Shown piece by piece: positions 44,958 to 54,046 of a stretch of DNA of 64,000 nucleotides. The notes beneath the pieces were generated by a model that saw nothing but the letters and a program-made list of their open reading frames with translations, did not search any database and was not told the origin of the DNA. The stretch lies in the NCBI GenBank assembly GCA_903900705.1, contig CAIUOG010000097.1:32162-96161 (forward strand), given 5' to 3'. The stretch's first letter is position 1. The number at the start of each line of letters is the position of its first letter. This stretch comes from an uncultured Acidobacteriia bacterium (lineage in GTDB: Bacteria; Acidobacteriota; Terriglobia; Bryobacterales; Bryobacteraceae). The position numbers and the translations under genes are program-made.

Positions 44958-45830
44958 GTGGAGCTTTTCAGAAACATCGCGTATTGCCTCCTGCTGCAGG
45001 GCGCGCTGCTGACCCTCACCGGTCAGCAGCCCCGTCCGTCGGCACCCGCCGGACCCGCCCTCCAGGCCGTCAGCCCGATTATTTCTCAGTTCGAAGACGG
45101 CGGCGCAATTCCCGGCGGCCAGAAACTGGTTCCCGGCGAAACCGTCTTTTTCCGCTTCGCGGCCACCGGTTTCCGTACCGCGGAAAACGGTAAAGTCCAC
45201 CTCACCGGCCACGCGCAGGCTTTCGACTCCGACGGGAAACCGGCGATGCCCCAGGACGAAGTCGCCATCGGAACCTCCCTCCGCGATGAAGATAAGGATT
45301 GGAAACCCTGGCTCCGCTTTCAGTTCCAGATTCCCTCCATCGCCCGGCCGGGCGTCTGGCGAATCCGCTTTGCAGTCACCGACGAGCAGACGCGCAAAAC
45401 GGCCACCGCCGAGACCACCTTCGAAGTGGCGGGCAAGGATGTGCCGAAAAGCGCCGCGCTCTCTATCCACGGCCTGAACTTCTATCGCACCGCCGATGAC
45501 GAGACGCCCCTCCGCGTCGCCGCTTACCGCGCGGGTGATATGGTCTGGGTGAAGTTCGACGTCACCGGCTACCAGTATGGCGAGCAGAATGCGATTGATG
45601 TCGCCTACGACGTGTCCGTTACCGGCGCCGATGGCAAGGTGCTCTTCACCCAGGAAGACGCCGCCACCGAGCGCAGCCAGGCCTACTACCCACAGCCGTG
45701 GATTCCCGGCTCCTTCAGCCTGACCCTGCAGCCCAACATGGCGCAGGGAGAGTACAGCGTCGGAATTACCGCCCGCGACGGCGTGGGCAAACAGACCGTG
45801 AAAGCATCCGGAACGTTTCAGGTGCGGTAA
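44958..45830 (+). CDS. Exported protein of unknown function with repeated beta domains
   Basis: 290 residues from GTG 44958, two bases after the DUF4352 gene. A signal peptide (MELFRNIAYCLLLQGALLTL) is followed by two beta-sandwich-like halves (about 40-155 and 165-290). Each half has a V-x-F-x-F or V-K-F-D-V strand and an aromatic strand near its end (GVWRIRFAVTDEQ; GEYSVGITARD). This looks like an internal duplication of an immunoglobulin-like domain, but I cannot name the family. No enzymatic motif is seen. It is probably an extracytoplasmic partner of the lipoprotein upstream. Confidence 0.72.
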   Translation: MELFRNIAYCLLLQGALLTLTGQQPRPSAPAGPALQAVSPIISQFEDGGAIPGGQKLVPGETVFFRFAATGFRTAENGKVHLTGHAQAFDSDGKPAMPQDEVAIGTSLRDEDKDWKPWLRFQFQIPSIARPGVWRIRFAVTDEQTRKTATAETTFEVAGKDVPKSAALSIHGLNFYRTADDETPLRVAAYRAGDMVWVKFDVTGYQYGEQNAIDVAYDVSVTGADGKVLFTQEDAATERSQAYYPQPWIPGSFSLTLQPNMAQGEYSVGITARDGVGKQTVKASGTFQVR

Positions 45831-45837
45831 GCGGGAA

Positions 45838-46545
45838 CTATCGCTCTTTGATCAGCCGGCAGACTTCCCGAGCCGCGTGATGCGCCGCCGTTTTCTTCGA
45901 CGAGCCTTCCGCTGAAACCGCCAGATCCCGGCCCAGCCGGACCTCCATCGTGAAGATGCGGGCATGTCCCGGTCCGGCCTCGCCCAGCAGCGTGTATTGC
46001 GGCTTCCCCAGGTTCCGGTCCCTCGCCAGGCGCTCCAGTTCCGCCCGGAAATCCTGCGGCGGACCCGCGCCCGCCAGGCGCAGCAACTCATCTTCTTCCG
46101 GCATGTTGTAGCGCGTCAGGATCGCGCGCACAGGCTGCGGACCGGCATCCAGATACACGGCCGCCAGCACCGCTTCGAACGCGTTCACCAGCAGACGCTG
46201 CTTGTTGCGCCCGCCGGCGGTCTCCTCGCCGCGGCCCAGCTCCAGGTATTGCCCCAGTTGCAGCCGGTGCGCCGCGCCCAGCAGATGGGTGGCGCTCACC
46301 AGATGGTTTTTTAAGAGAGAAAGCTGGCCTTCGGTGAAGTCCGGAAAGCGGTGGAACAGCCATTCGCTCACCAGCCAGCCCAGCACGGAATCACCCAGAA
46401 ACTCCAGGCGCTCGTTATCAAGGGGGAGTTCGGAAAGCTGCTTTTCGTTCGCGCTCGAACTGTGCGTCAGAGCGCGAACCAGCAGACTCCGGTTTTGAAA
46501 AACATGCCCGAGAGCCTCCTCGAGGCTCTCGAGTGGAAATGACAT
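45838..46545 (-). CDS. rnc: Ribonuclease III
   Basis: 235 residues from ATG 46545; a TTG at 46557, directly after the stop of the upstream gene, is an alternative. The endonuclease domain (about 1-155) has the signature NERLEFLGDSVLG and the second acidic site in NAFEAVLAAVYLD. The double-stranded RNA-binding domain (about 165-233) ends KKTAAHHAAREVCRLI. It matures rRNA and cuts structured mRNA. It follows the TPR gene almost without gap, so it is the last gene of a three-gene run. Confidence 0.95.
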   Translation of the reverse strand: MSFPLESLEEALGHVFQNRSLLVRALTHSSSANEKQLSELPLDNERLEFLGDSVLGWLVSEWLFHRFPDFTEGQLSLLKNHLVSATHLLGAAHRLQLGQYLELGRGEETAGGRNKQRLLVNAFEAVLAAVYLDAGPQPVRAILTRYNMPEEDELLRLAGAGPPQDFRAELERLARDRNLGKPQYTLLGEAGPGHARIFTMEVRLGRDLAVSAEGSSKKTAAHHAAREVCRLIKER

Positions 46546-46557
46546 GGGGCTGGACAA

Positions 46558-47316
46558 CTACTTCTTCGGCAACATCGCGGTCGACCGCGCCTTGTCGCTG
46601 GCGGCGATCTTCTTGATCTGCTCGTTGGCGTTCGGCGAGGCCGCGGCCTTATCGAACCATTCGATCGATTCCGCGTACTTCTTCACGTCCTGCAGCGTGC
46701 GGCCGGCGCGGATCAGATCCGTCGGGTCGCTGTCCATTTCGGCCACCTTCGTGAAGTCCGCCTTCGCGTCATCCAGCTTGTTGCCATAGGTCGCGGCAAC
46801 GCCGAGGGAGAAATACACCTGACCTTCGAAGTCCTTCTTGATACCGGCCCAGTCCGCATCGCCCAGCTGCGCGTTCGGCTTTTCCGCCGTCTTCAGCAGT
46901 TCCAGCGACAGCGCGCCGTACTTGTTGATGTTCGCCAGCTTCTCCGCCTTGTCCAGATCGTTGATTTTCGTCGTCTGGGCGTACATCTTGGCCAGCAGAA
47001 TCGCGCCCTGATAGTTCTTCGGGTCGGCTTCGAGGCACTTCTCGCCATAGACGATTGCCTTTTCGGCGTCGCCCTTCTGCTGGTAGGCGTCCGCCTCCAG
47101 ATAGAGCGCGTAGCCCTTGAAGTCGGTATCGGCGAACTTGGTGATCAGTTCCTCGGCGGCCTTGATGCGGGCATCCGGGTCCGGCGCCTGAATCATGGCA
47201 TTGATCGCCAGGCCCTCTTTCTGGGACTTCGGCTTCAGCTGCTTCTGGGCAAAGGCGGAACCGGCGCACAGAGCGGCGGTGACGGTAACAGCGGCGAGAG
47301 TGGTAAAACGCCTCAT
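46558..47316 (-). CDS. Exported tetratricopeptide-repeat protein
   Basis: 252 residues from ATG 47316, with AGGAG upstream. It has a signal peptide (MRRFTTLAAVTVTAALCAGSAFAQ). TPR-like helix pairs occur at about 50-110 (KGYALYLEADAYQQKGDAEKAIVYGEKCL) and about 155-240 (VYFSLGVAATYGNKLDDAKADFTKVAEMD, then RTLQDVKKYAESIEWFDKA). It is likely a periplasmic scaffold for protein-protein contact. No enzyme motif is present. It lies between a larger exported TPR gene and rnc on the same strand. Confidence 0.82.
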   Translation of the reverse strand: MRRFTTLAAVTVTAALCAGSAFAQKQLKPKSQKEGLAINAMIQAPDPDARIKAAEELITKFADTDFKGYALYLEADAYQQKGDAEKAIVYGEKCLEADPKNYQGAILLAKMYAQTTKINDLDKAEKLANINKYGALSLELLKTAEKPNAQLGDADWAGIKKDFEGQVYFSLGVAATYGNKLDDAKADFTKVAEMDSDPTDLIRAGRTLQDVKKYAESIEWFDKAAASPNANEQIKKIAASDKARSTAMLPKK

Positions 47317-47333
47317 TTCAAAATCTCCTGGTT

Positions 47334-48821
47334 TTATGGTTTTTCCTGCGGCCGGCCGCCTTGCGGGCGAACACCAGCGGATTCCCTGCGGGCGGCTTCG
47401 AGCGCCTTTTCCGAGGCTCCCTGCACCGATAACGCTTCCTGATAGTACTGTGCCGCACGCTCCGGCTCGTTGGCGGCCCTCGAAAGACGCGCGAGGTAAA
47501 CGTAGCTCCACGCCTTGGTAAACGCGTCGGGCGAGGAACCCAGCGCTTTCTCAAACAGCTTCACGGCTGCGTCCGGCTGACTCTGCAACGCCGCGATGCG
47601 GGCCAGGCCATACCACGCCTGCGCATGCTCCTCGGGCGAACCCTTCTGCTCCAGCGACTTCAAAAACAGGTCGCGCGACTTCTCATAGCTCTTCGCGGAA
47701 TACAGCGTCTCCGCCTCTTCCAGCGTCTTGGCCGATTGCGACTGCTCCGGACCGGCCACCGTCACCTGCTGGGCCTTCCGTTGCAACTGGCCGCCATCGT
47801 ACTTCACCGCCGAGATGCGCGCCGTCTCATGCTTCAGATCAATCGCGTTGATCATTTCCTCCGCAAAAAACCGCATCCCCTGCTGCTGCTGTTCGAAGTT
47901 CGGCAACTGCTCGGAGAAAAACTCGGTCAGCACATAACCCTGCCGCATGGCCTGCTGAATGCCGGCTTTGTTCTTATCGAGGCGGCATTCCACGGCCTTG
48001 ATCAGGCTCTCGTTCGCCAGCAGCACGAAGTCGTTTTTATACGTGTCGTCCAGCGGCGCAAGCTGCACAATATCCAGCAGGGACCGCTTTTGCTGCAGAT
48101 CCATGCCGTACTTGATCATGATCGGATCGAGTTCGTAATGCAGATAGGCATGCCGGATATCGAACATCTTCGGCTCACTCGACGGCGTCACAATCACAAA
48201 GGCATCGTCGCCATAATTGCGGGTCTGAATCTGTTGCGGCGTGGCGAGCAGGTCGATAAAGATCTGGAAGCGCCGCCCGATGTAGCCGCCCGCCGAAACG
48301 CGCAGGTAGCCATCCACCTTGTTCGTCATGGAGACGACCGGGGCGTGGTACTTTTCCAGTTCTTTCTCGTAAACCGGGCGCGCGCGACGCCACACTTCAT
48401 CAAGGCGCGCCTGCCGGTAGAAGTCAATCAGAAGCGGCGTCAGCCCTTCAATGGCCTTCGCGTCCGGCGGAATTTCCACGTCGCGCGTGCGCCAGGCGAA
48501 ATCCGGCGGTCCGGTGACCGACAGCGCGTAGGAAATGTACTGCGCCAGATCCTGCGTGCCGGATTTGTGCCGGCCGTTGGCCTGAAAGAACCGCTTCAGT
48601 TCCGGCAGCAAACCGATGTTCTGCTGGGCCAGATACTGCCGCAGCTGATCGCGCAGGTCGCCGTGATCCGGCAGTTTGAGCCCGTCGTCATAACCAGCCG
48701 CGTTAATGGCGGCCAGCACGATGAAGAGGTTCTCATTCGCGTCAAGACGGAGATTTTCGGCGCCGAAGAGGCCGGACGCTGCAGACAGTCCGAGGACGGC
48801 AAGGGGCAGGATTCGCTTCAA
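47334..48821 (-). CDS. Large exported TPR-containing protein
   Basis: 495 residues from TTG 48821 (LKRILPLAVLGLSAASGLFGAE as signal peptide); upstream frame residues would overlap the divergent glgA promoter. The N-terminal two thirds (about 25-370) is a helical domain with aromatic and acidic motifs, including RVSAGGYIGRRFQIFIDL and HAYLHYELDP, and resembles proteins with an HxxxH/E-type peptidase-like layout. No convincing zinc site is present. The C-terminus (about 385-480) has three TPR-like repeats. It is probably a periplasmic assembly factor with the smaller TPR protein 18 bases downstream. It is divergent from glgA across 46 bases. Confidence 0.75.
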   Translation of the reverse strand: MKRILPLAVLGLSAASGLFGAENLRLDANENLFIVLAAINAAGYDDGLKLPDHGDLRDQLRQYLAQQNIGLLPELKRFFQANGRHKSGTQDLAQYISYALSVTGPPDFAWRTRDVEIPPDAKAIEGLTPLLIDFYRQARLDEVWRRARPVYEKELEKYHAPVVSMTNKVDGYLRVSAGGYIGRRFQIFIDLLATPQQIQTRNYGDDAFVIVTPSSEPKMFDIRHAYLHYELDPIMIKYGMDLQQKRSLLDIVQLAPLDDTYKNDFVLLANESLIKAVECRLDKNKAGIQQAMRQGYVLTEFFSEQLPNFEQQQQGMRFFAEEMINAIDLKHETARISAVKYDGGQLQRKAQQVTVAGPEQSQSAKTLEEAETLYSAKSYEKSRDLFLKSLEQKGSPEEHAQAWYGLARIAALQSQPDAAVKLFEKALGSSPDAFTKAWSYVYLARLSRAANEPERAAQYYQEALSVQGASEKALEAARRESAGVRPQGGRPQEKP

Positions 48822-48867
48822 AATGCTTGTGCCTGAATTCGCTAATATACCATTGTTGAGGAACCCT

Positions 48868-50334
48868 GTGATCCCTGCACACAGCCAGAATCTGCCCCGC
48901 GTCATGATGGTCTCCTCAGAGGTCAGCCCGTGGGCCAAGAGCGGCGGCCTGGCCGACGTGGTGGGCGCGCTGCCGGAAGCTCTGGCGCGGCTGGGCCATG
49001 CCGTTGCCGTCGTAGTGCCCCGCTATATGCACGCGTATGATGCCCCGGCGCAGCGCGTGATCGGTAGTCTTCCCATTCCCCTCGGCCATGCTGTATACGA
49101 CGCGAGCGTGTGGGAGATGCGTTCCGGCGGCGTCATCACTTATTTCGTCGAACACAACGGCCTCTACGGCCGGGACGGTCTCTACGGCGACCGAAACGGC
49201 GAATTCGGCGACAACCACATCCGGTTCGCCCTCCTCGCCAAAGCCGCCATCGAGATCTCCCGCCGCCTCTTCCAGGCCGATATCTTCCATTGCCATGACT
49301 GGCAGGCCGGCCTGGTCCCCGTCTACCTGAATCTCTCGCAGGCCGTCGACCCCAATTTCCTCCACACGAAGACCGTCACCACCATCCACAACCTCGGCTA
49401 CCAGGGCATCTTCCCCCGCTCCAAAATGCGCGAGATCTCCCTGCCGGACTGGCTCTACCGGCCGGACCTTCTGGAGTTCTGGGGTACCATCAGCCTGCTC
49501 AAAGCGGGCCTGGTTTATTCCGACGCCCTCACCACCGTCAGCAAAAGGTACGCGCAGGAAATCCAGACCGCCGAGTACGGGTTCGGCCTCGACCCCCTGC
49601 TGCGCGCCCGCCGCGCGTCTCTCACGGGAATCGTCAACGGCGTGGATTATACCCGCTGGAATCCGGAAACCGACACCGCCATCCCCGCCCATTACTCCGC
49701 CACCGATCTCTCCGGCAAGCGCGCCTGCAAACTCGAACTGCTGCGCGAAATGGGCCTGCCGGAACACGCCATGGATCGCCCGCTGCTCGGCATCGTCTCC
49801 CGCTTCGCCACGCAGAAGGGCTTCGACATCATGCGCGACATGGCCTGGGAACTGCTCCGCGACGACGTTTATCTGGTGGTCCTCGGCAACGGCGAGCACG
49901 CCTATGAGGAGATGTTCCGCTGGCTCACCCGCCACTTCCCGGATAAAGTCGGCCTCCGCATCGGCTATAACGACGGCCTGGCGCATCGCATTGAGGCCGG
50001 TTCCGACATGTTCCTGATGCCCAGCCACTACGAACCCTGCGGCCTGAACCAGATCTACAGCCTGAAATACGGCACCGTGCCCGTGGTGCGCGCCACCGGC
50101 GGCCTGGACGATACCATCATCGACCAGAACAGCCCCGAATCCACCGGCTACAAGTTCAACGATTACACTGGAAGTGCGCTGCTGGGCACCACGCGCGCCG
50201 CGTGCCACGAGTGGTACAACCGCGAGGCCTGGACCGCGATGATGATTCGCGGCATGAAGCAGGACTTCTCGTGGGCAACCTCGGCAACCGAGTATTCACG
50301 GCTTTTTCAGTCGTTGCATCCCGCGACGGCTTAG
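48868..50334 (+). CDS. glgA: Glycogen synthase (GlgA, GT5)
   Basis: 488 residues from GTG 48868, with GAGGA five bases upstream. ADP-glucose-dependent starch/glycogen synthase. The acceptor loop motif KSGGLADVVGALP is near the N-terminus, followed by FHCHDWQAGLVP, LKAGLVYSDALTTVS, and in the C-terminal Rossmann domain the donor-site segment SHYEPCGLNQIYSLKYG with its E-x7-Q/E pair. GlgB, GlgC and GlgP are not in the window. Thioredoxin is encoded 30 bases downstream. Confidence 0.95.
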   Translation: MIPAHSQNLPRVMMVSSEVSPWAKSGGLADVVGALPEALARLGHAVAVVVPRYMHAYDAPAQRVIGSLPIPLGHAVYDASVWEMRSGGVITYFVEHNGLYGRDGLYGDRNGEFGDNHIRFALLAKAAIEISRRLFQADIFHCHDWQAGLVPVYLNLSQAVDPNFLHTKTVTTIHNLGYQGIFPRSKMREISLPDWLYRPDLLEFWGTISLLKAGLVYSDALTTVSKRYAQEIQTAEYGFGLDPLLRARRASLTGIVNGVDYTRWNPETDTAIPAHYSATDLSGKRACKLELLREMGLPEHAMDRPLLGIVSRFATQKGFDIMRDMAWELLRDDVYLVVLGNGEHAYEEMFRWLTRHFPDKVGLRIGYNDGLAHRIEAGSDMFLMPSHYEPCGLNQIYSLKYGTVPVVRATGGLDDTIIDQNSPESTGYKFNDYTGSALLGTTRAACHEWYNREAWTAMMIRGMKQDFSWATSATEYSRLFQSLHPATA

Positions 50335-50364
50335 CAGACTCTATATAGGCGGAACGGAAAAGAT

Positions 50365-50697
50365 ATGGCTGGAGCAAACACACTTACATTTACAGATGCC
50401 GGCTGGGACACAGACGTCCTGCAGTCGGACAAGCCGGTACTGGTCGACTTCTGGGCGACCTGGTGCGGCCCCTGCCGCGCTATCGCCCCTTCGGTCGATG
50501 CGCTGGCGACGGAATTCGAAGGCAAAGTCAAGGTCGGCAAGCTGGACGTCGACAACAACGGCGCCACCGCGATGCGCTACCAGGTTCGCGGCATCCCCAC
50601 CCTGCTGGTCTTTAAAGGCGGTCAGGTGGTGGATCAGATGGTGGGCGGCGCAAGCAAGGCCGCCATTCAGCAGCTGATCGAAAAGCACATCAGCTAA
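50365..50697 (+). CDS. trxA: Thioredoxin
   Basis: 110 residues from ATG 50365, with GGAAAAG directly upstream. A single thioredoxin fold with the redox motif WCGPC in DFWATWCGPCRA, the cis-proline loop RGIPTLLVFKGG, and no signal peptide, so it is a cytosolic disulphide reductase. Gene order glgA-trxA-rlmA on one strand with short gaps suggests cotranscription, although the functions are unrelated. Confidence 0.95.
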   Translation: MAGANTLTFTDAGWDTDVLQSDKPVLVDFWATWCGPCRAIAPSVDALATEFEGKVKVGKLDVDNNGATAMRYQVRGIPTLLVFKGGQVVDQMVGGASKAAIQQLIEKHIS

Positions 50698-50721
50698 ACC
50701 GGCCGGTTCCGGACGACCCGC

Positions 50722-51492
50722 ATGCTCATCTGCCCCGTCCGGAACTGCCATCTCCCTCTTGTCCGCGAAGAACGCGCACTCCGCTGCGCCGCACGGCATT
50801 CGTTTGACGTCTCCCGCACAGGCTACGTGAACCTGTTGCAGCCGCAGGAGCGCAAATCGAAGACTCCGGGCGATACGCCGGAAGCCGTGGCCGCCCGTCG
50901 CAGGCTCCATGATCGCGGCGTCACGCTGCCACTGTTGCGTGCCATCGCGGAACTCACCGGCGTTTCTTCTGCCGATACGGTGCTCGACGCGGGCTGCGGC
51001 GACGGGTTCTACCTGGGCTCACTATCCCGCGAGACCGGCTGCGACGCCCACGGCATTGATATTTCCCTGCCCGCCATCGAAGCCGCCGCCCGCCGCTACC
51101 CCGGGGCGGAGTGGATTATCGGCAATGCCGATCGCTTCGTGCCCTGGGCGGACCAGACGTTCTCCCTGCTGCTTTCCATCACCGCGCGCATGAACGCGCC
51201 CGAGTTTCACCGCGTGCTCCGCCCGGACGGTCGCCTGCTGGTGGCCCTGCCAGCGCCGGACGACCTGCTGGAACTCCGCGGCGTGGGCCGGGACCGCGTG
51301 GAACGCACTCTCGAAACCTTCGCGGGGGCGTTCGAACTGACTGCGCAACATCGCGCCACCACCCACGCCGAACTCGACGCCGCCGGCGTGCAGGATATTC
51401 TCCACTCCATCTACCGCCCGCTCCGCGCCGAAACGCCCGGAGCCATGCGCGTCACTTTCAGCCTGGATCTTTTGCTGTTTCGGCCCCGCTGA
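50722..51492 (+). CDS. rlmA: RlmA-like 23S rRNA (guanine-N1) methyltransferase
   Basis: 256 residues from ATG 50722. The N-terminal zinc module CPVRNCHLPL...LRCAARHSFD, with Cys, Cys, Cys, His ligands, precedes GYVNLLQPQERKSKTPGDT, which is conserved in RlmA proteins. The Rossmann methyltransferase domain follows (VLDAGCGDGFYLG for SAM binding). RlmA methylates N1 of a guanine in 23S rRNA, G745 or G748 depending on type, which cannot be decided by eye. It is 24 bases downstream of trxA and converges on the histidine kinase gene. Confidence 0.85.
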   Translation: MLICPVRNCHLPLVREERALRCAARHSFDVSRTGYVNLLQPQERKSKTPGDTPEAVAARRRLHDRGVTLPLLRAIAELTGVSSADTVLDAGCGDGFYLGSLSRETGCDAHGIDISLPAIEAAARRYPGAEWIIGNADRFVPWADQTFSLLLSITARMNAPEFHRVLRPDGRLLVALPAPDDLLELRGVGRDRVERTLETFAGAFELTAQHRATTHAELDAAGVQDILHSIYRPLRAETPGAMRVTFSLDLLLFRPR

Positions 51493-51496
51493 CTTC

Positions 51497-54037
51497 TTAA
51501 AGGGCCCGCGCCGATTCCAGCACTTCCCGGATCTTCCGCGCCAGCGTCTCCGGCGAGAACGGCTTCTGCAGGAATGCCGCCGTGTGCCGCTCCGTTCCAT
51601 CCTGATGATGCCCGGCCTGTCGGCGCCCGTCCTGTCTGTGGATGTCTTCCGAATACCCCGAGATCAGAATGGTGCGGATCCACGGCTGACGAACCGCCAG
51701 TAAATTGGCCAGTTCCGCGCCGTTCATCTTCGGCATCACAATATCGGTCACCAGCAGGTCGATCTTGGCCGTGTCGGCAATCCGCATCGCCTGCTCGCCA
51801 CCGGAAGCCGCCAGGACCTGATAGCCGTAGGTCTCCAGCGCAGTAGCCAGAAACGTGCGGACGGCGTCCTGATCTTCCACCAGCAGGATGGTCTCAGTGC
51901 CGCCCGTCACAACGGGCTGCGAAGTGGAACTGCCGCGCTCTTCGCCGGACTGCACCGCGGGCAGCGAAACCACAAACGCCGTGCCCTTCCCCAGCTCCGT
52001 CTCAAACGTGATGAGGCCGCCACTCTGCAGCACAATCCCCTGCACGGTGGCCAAACCCAGCCCGGTTCCCTTACCCTGCTCCTTGGTGGTAAAGAACGGT
52101 TCGAAGAGGTGCTCGCGAGCCTCTTCCGGAATGCCGGTGCCGGTATCCCGGACCGTCACCCGAACCAGTCCGCTTCCCTGCGCGTTCACGGAGTTCTCTG
52201 TGGAGATGGTGAGCGTGCCGCCGTCCGGCATCGCATCCCGGCCATTCACCACCAAGTTCATGATCACCTGCTCAAACTGGTTCGGGTCGACAATCACGTT
52301 CGCCAGAGACGGCGCAAAGCGGAAGACCAGTTCGATATCCTCGCTCACGATGCGCTGCAGCAAACCCTGCATATCGCCCAGCAGCCGGTTGAGGTTGAGG
52401 ACCTCCGGTTCCAGCACCTGCTTGCGGCTGAAAGCCAGCAACTGGCGCACCAGCCGGCCCGCGCGCTCACCCGCCGTGCTGATCTGTTCGAGCGGACGGT
52501 GCATCGGATCGCCCGCCGGCAGCCGCCGCAGCGCCATGAATGCATAGCCGTTGATCACGGTCAGCAGATTATTGAAATCGTGCGCGATGCCGCCGGTGAG
52601 ACGCCCGATGGACTCCATTTTCTGCGCCTGATGGAACTGCTCCTGCAGGTTGCGGTGTAACTGCTCGGCGCGCAGCCGGTCCGAAATGTCGCGGGCGGAG
52701 ACGACAACATACTCGGCATCCTCCTGGCGGATGTAGCGGATCGCCGCTTCCACCGGCAAGGCGCCGCCGTTTTTATGCTTACATTTCAACTGCAGGAGAT
52801 GATTGCCGTGGGTGCGGGCATGCTCCACAATCGCCCGCCATTTCGCTTCGGAAAGATCCGGATCGAGATCGCGGAACGACAGAGCGAGCAGTTCCGCGCG
52901 GCTGTAACCGGTACATTCGATCGCCGCCTCATTCACGTCCGAGATGCGGCTGGTCTCCGGATCCACAACAAAGACGCCGTCCAGCGTGGCGGAGACGATG
53001 GCTCGCGCACGCGACAGATACCGCTCGGTCAGGTAGAGATTCCGATAAAGCCCCGTCTCATAGCGTTTCCAGATCACAATGGAAGCCAGCATGGTCGTGA
53101 TGATTCCGAAGATGATGAGCAACGCCACCAGAGCGCCACGCTCCCGCGCCTCGCGCAGCATCTCACTGCTGTCGATCTTGGCCACCATGAACCATCCGGA
53201 TTGCGGAACAGGCAGCAGGGCGGCCATTACGTCCACATTGCGGTAATCCATGCCGTGGAAAATTCCGGTGGTGCCCAGCACGGCGCTCACCGCGGGTACA
53301 GGTCCCTGCGAGAGCGGAATGCGCCGCGTCAGGGCCGGAGCATTGTCGTAGCGAAGCCGGTTCAGAAAGAGAACGCTGTCGCCATCCCGGCGGACCAGCA
53401 GGGTTTCGGAGCTGTCGCTCGGAATCGGCCAGGTCTGGATCAGAGGGTAAAGCAGATCGTCGGGGTCCATCCGCAGCAGCACGACGGCAGCTACGCGACC
53501 GGACTCATCCAGCACGGGCGCGGCTTCATCCAGATGAGTGGAATTGCGGATCGGGCACCGGAAGAGATCGCCGAACGCGATGTTCCGGGTGGACGCCGCC
53601 TGCCTGACCAGACGCAGCGCCTCGGGTTCAGCAGGTTCCACGATCCGCTCCGGATCGGCGCGCAGCAATTGCCTGCCGTCCGGAGTCAGCAGCAACACCG
53701 TGTGGTAGCCATAGACCCGGCCGAGTTCGTTCCAGCCACGGGTGAGGCTGGCGGCCAGCTTCGCATCGCCGGGAGTCTTCAGCCAGCGCAGAATCTGATC
53801 CCGCGTGACGCCGGTGGACTGCACCATCGCGTCGCCGATGCGCTCGCGACGCCAGGCCACGATCTGCGAGACCTTCAGTTCCGCAATCGCTTTCAGTTCG
53901 CTGCCGCGGTCCGCCTCAATCTGCAGCAGCGTGTTGCGGTAGTACAAGACCCCGATGATCAACAGAATGGAGGCGATGGCCCAGGCGAGAGCAATCAGCA
54001 GCGCGCGGGTTTTGTTGACGCCCGATAATCGGCCCAT
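51497..54037 (-). CDS. Hybrid sensor histidine kinase (cache, PAS, HisKA-HATPase, receiver)
   Basis: 846 residues. One membrane helix (about 12-32), a large periplasmic double-cache-like sensor (about 35-310), a second helix (about 313-335) and a PAS domain (about 350-470) lead into the kinase. The H-box is GRLTGGIAHDFNNLLTVINGY (His about 505), followed by an ATPase core with N-box NLVVNGRDAMP and G-boxes. The receiver domain (about 725-840) is complete, with the phosphate acceptor in DLLVTDIVMPKMNG. The loop before its last strand is enlarged by three pentapeptide repeats. No separate response regulator lies nearby, so the output is unknown. Confidence 0.92.
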   Translation of the reverse strand: MGRLSGVNKTRALLIALAWAIASILLIIGVLYYRNTLLQIEADRGSELKAIAELKVSQIVAWRRERIGDAMVQSTGVTRDQILRWLKTPGDAKLAASLTRGWNELGRVYGYHTVLLLTPDGRQLLRADPERIVEPAEPEALRLVRQAASTRNIAFGDLFRCPIRNSTHLDEAAPVLDESGRVAAVVLLRMDPDDLLYPLIQTWPIPSDSSETLLVRRDGDSVLFLNRLRYDNAPALTRRIPLSQGPVPAVSAVLGTTGIFHGMDYRNVDVMAALLPVPQSGWFMVAKIDSSEMLREARERGALVALLIIFGIITTMLASIVIWKRYETGLYRNLYLTERYLSRARAIVSATLDGVFVVDPETSRISDVNEAAIECTGYSRAELLALSFRDLDPDLSEAKWRAIVEHARTHGNHLLQLKCKHKNGGALPVEAAIRYIRQEDAEYVVVSARDISDRLRAEQLHRNLQEQFHQAQKMESIGRLTGGIAHDFNNLLTVINGYAFMALRRLPAGDPMHRPLEQISTAGERAGRLVRQLLAFSRKQVLEPEVLNLNRLLGDMQGLLQRIVSEDIELVFRFAPSLANVIVDPNQFEQVIMNLVVNGRDAMPDGGTLTISTENSVNAQGSGLVRVTVRDTGTGIPEEAREHLFEPFFTTKEQGKGTGLGLATVQGIVLQSGGLITFETELGKGTAFVVSLPAVQSGEERGSSTSQPVVTGGTETILLVEDQDAVRTFLATALETYGYQVLAASGGEQAMRIADTAKIDLLVTDIVMPKMNGAELANLLAVRQPWIRTILISGYSEDIHRQDGRRQAGHHQDGTERHTAAFLQKPFSPETLARKIREVLESARAL
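51596..51640 (-). repeat. Three 15-bp tandem repeats in the receiver domain of the hybrid kinase
   Basis: Three in-frame units encode HRQDG, RRQAG and HHQDG, directly after the conserved ISGYSEDI segment and before FLQKPFSPE. The loop there is normally a short link between helix 4 and strand 5 in receiver domains. The DNA copies are diverged at about a third of positions. Confidence 0.7.
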
Positions 54038-54046
54038 GAAGTATTA

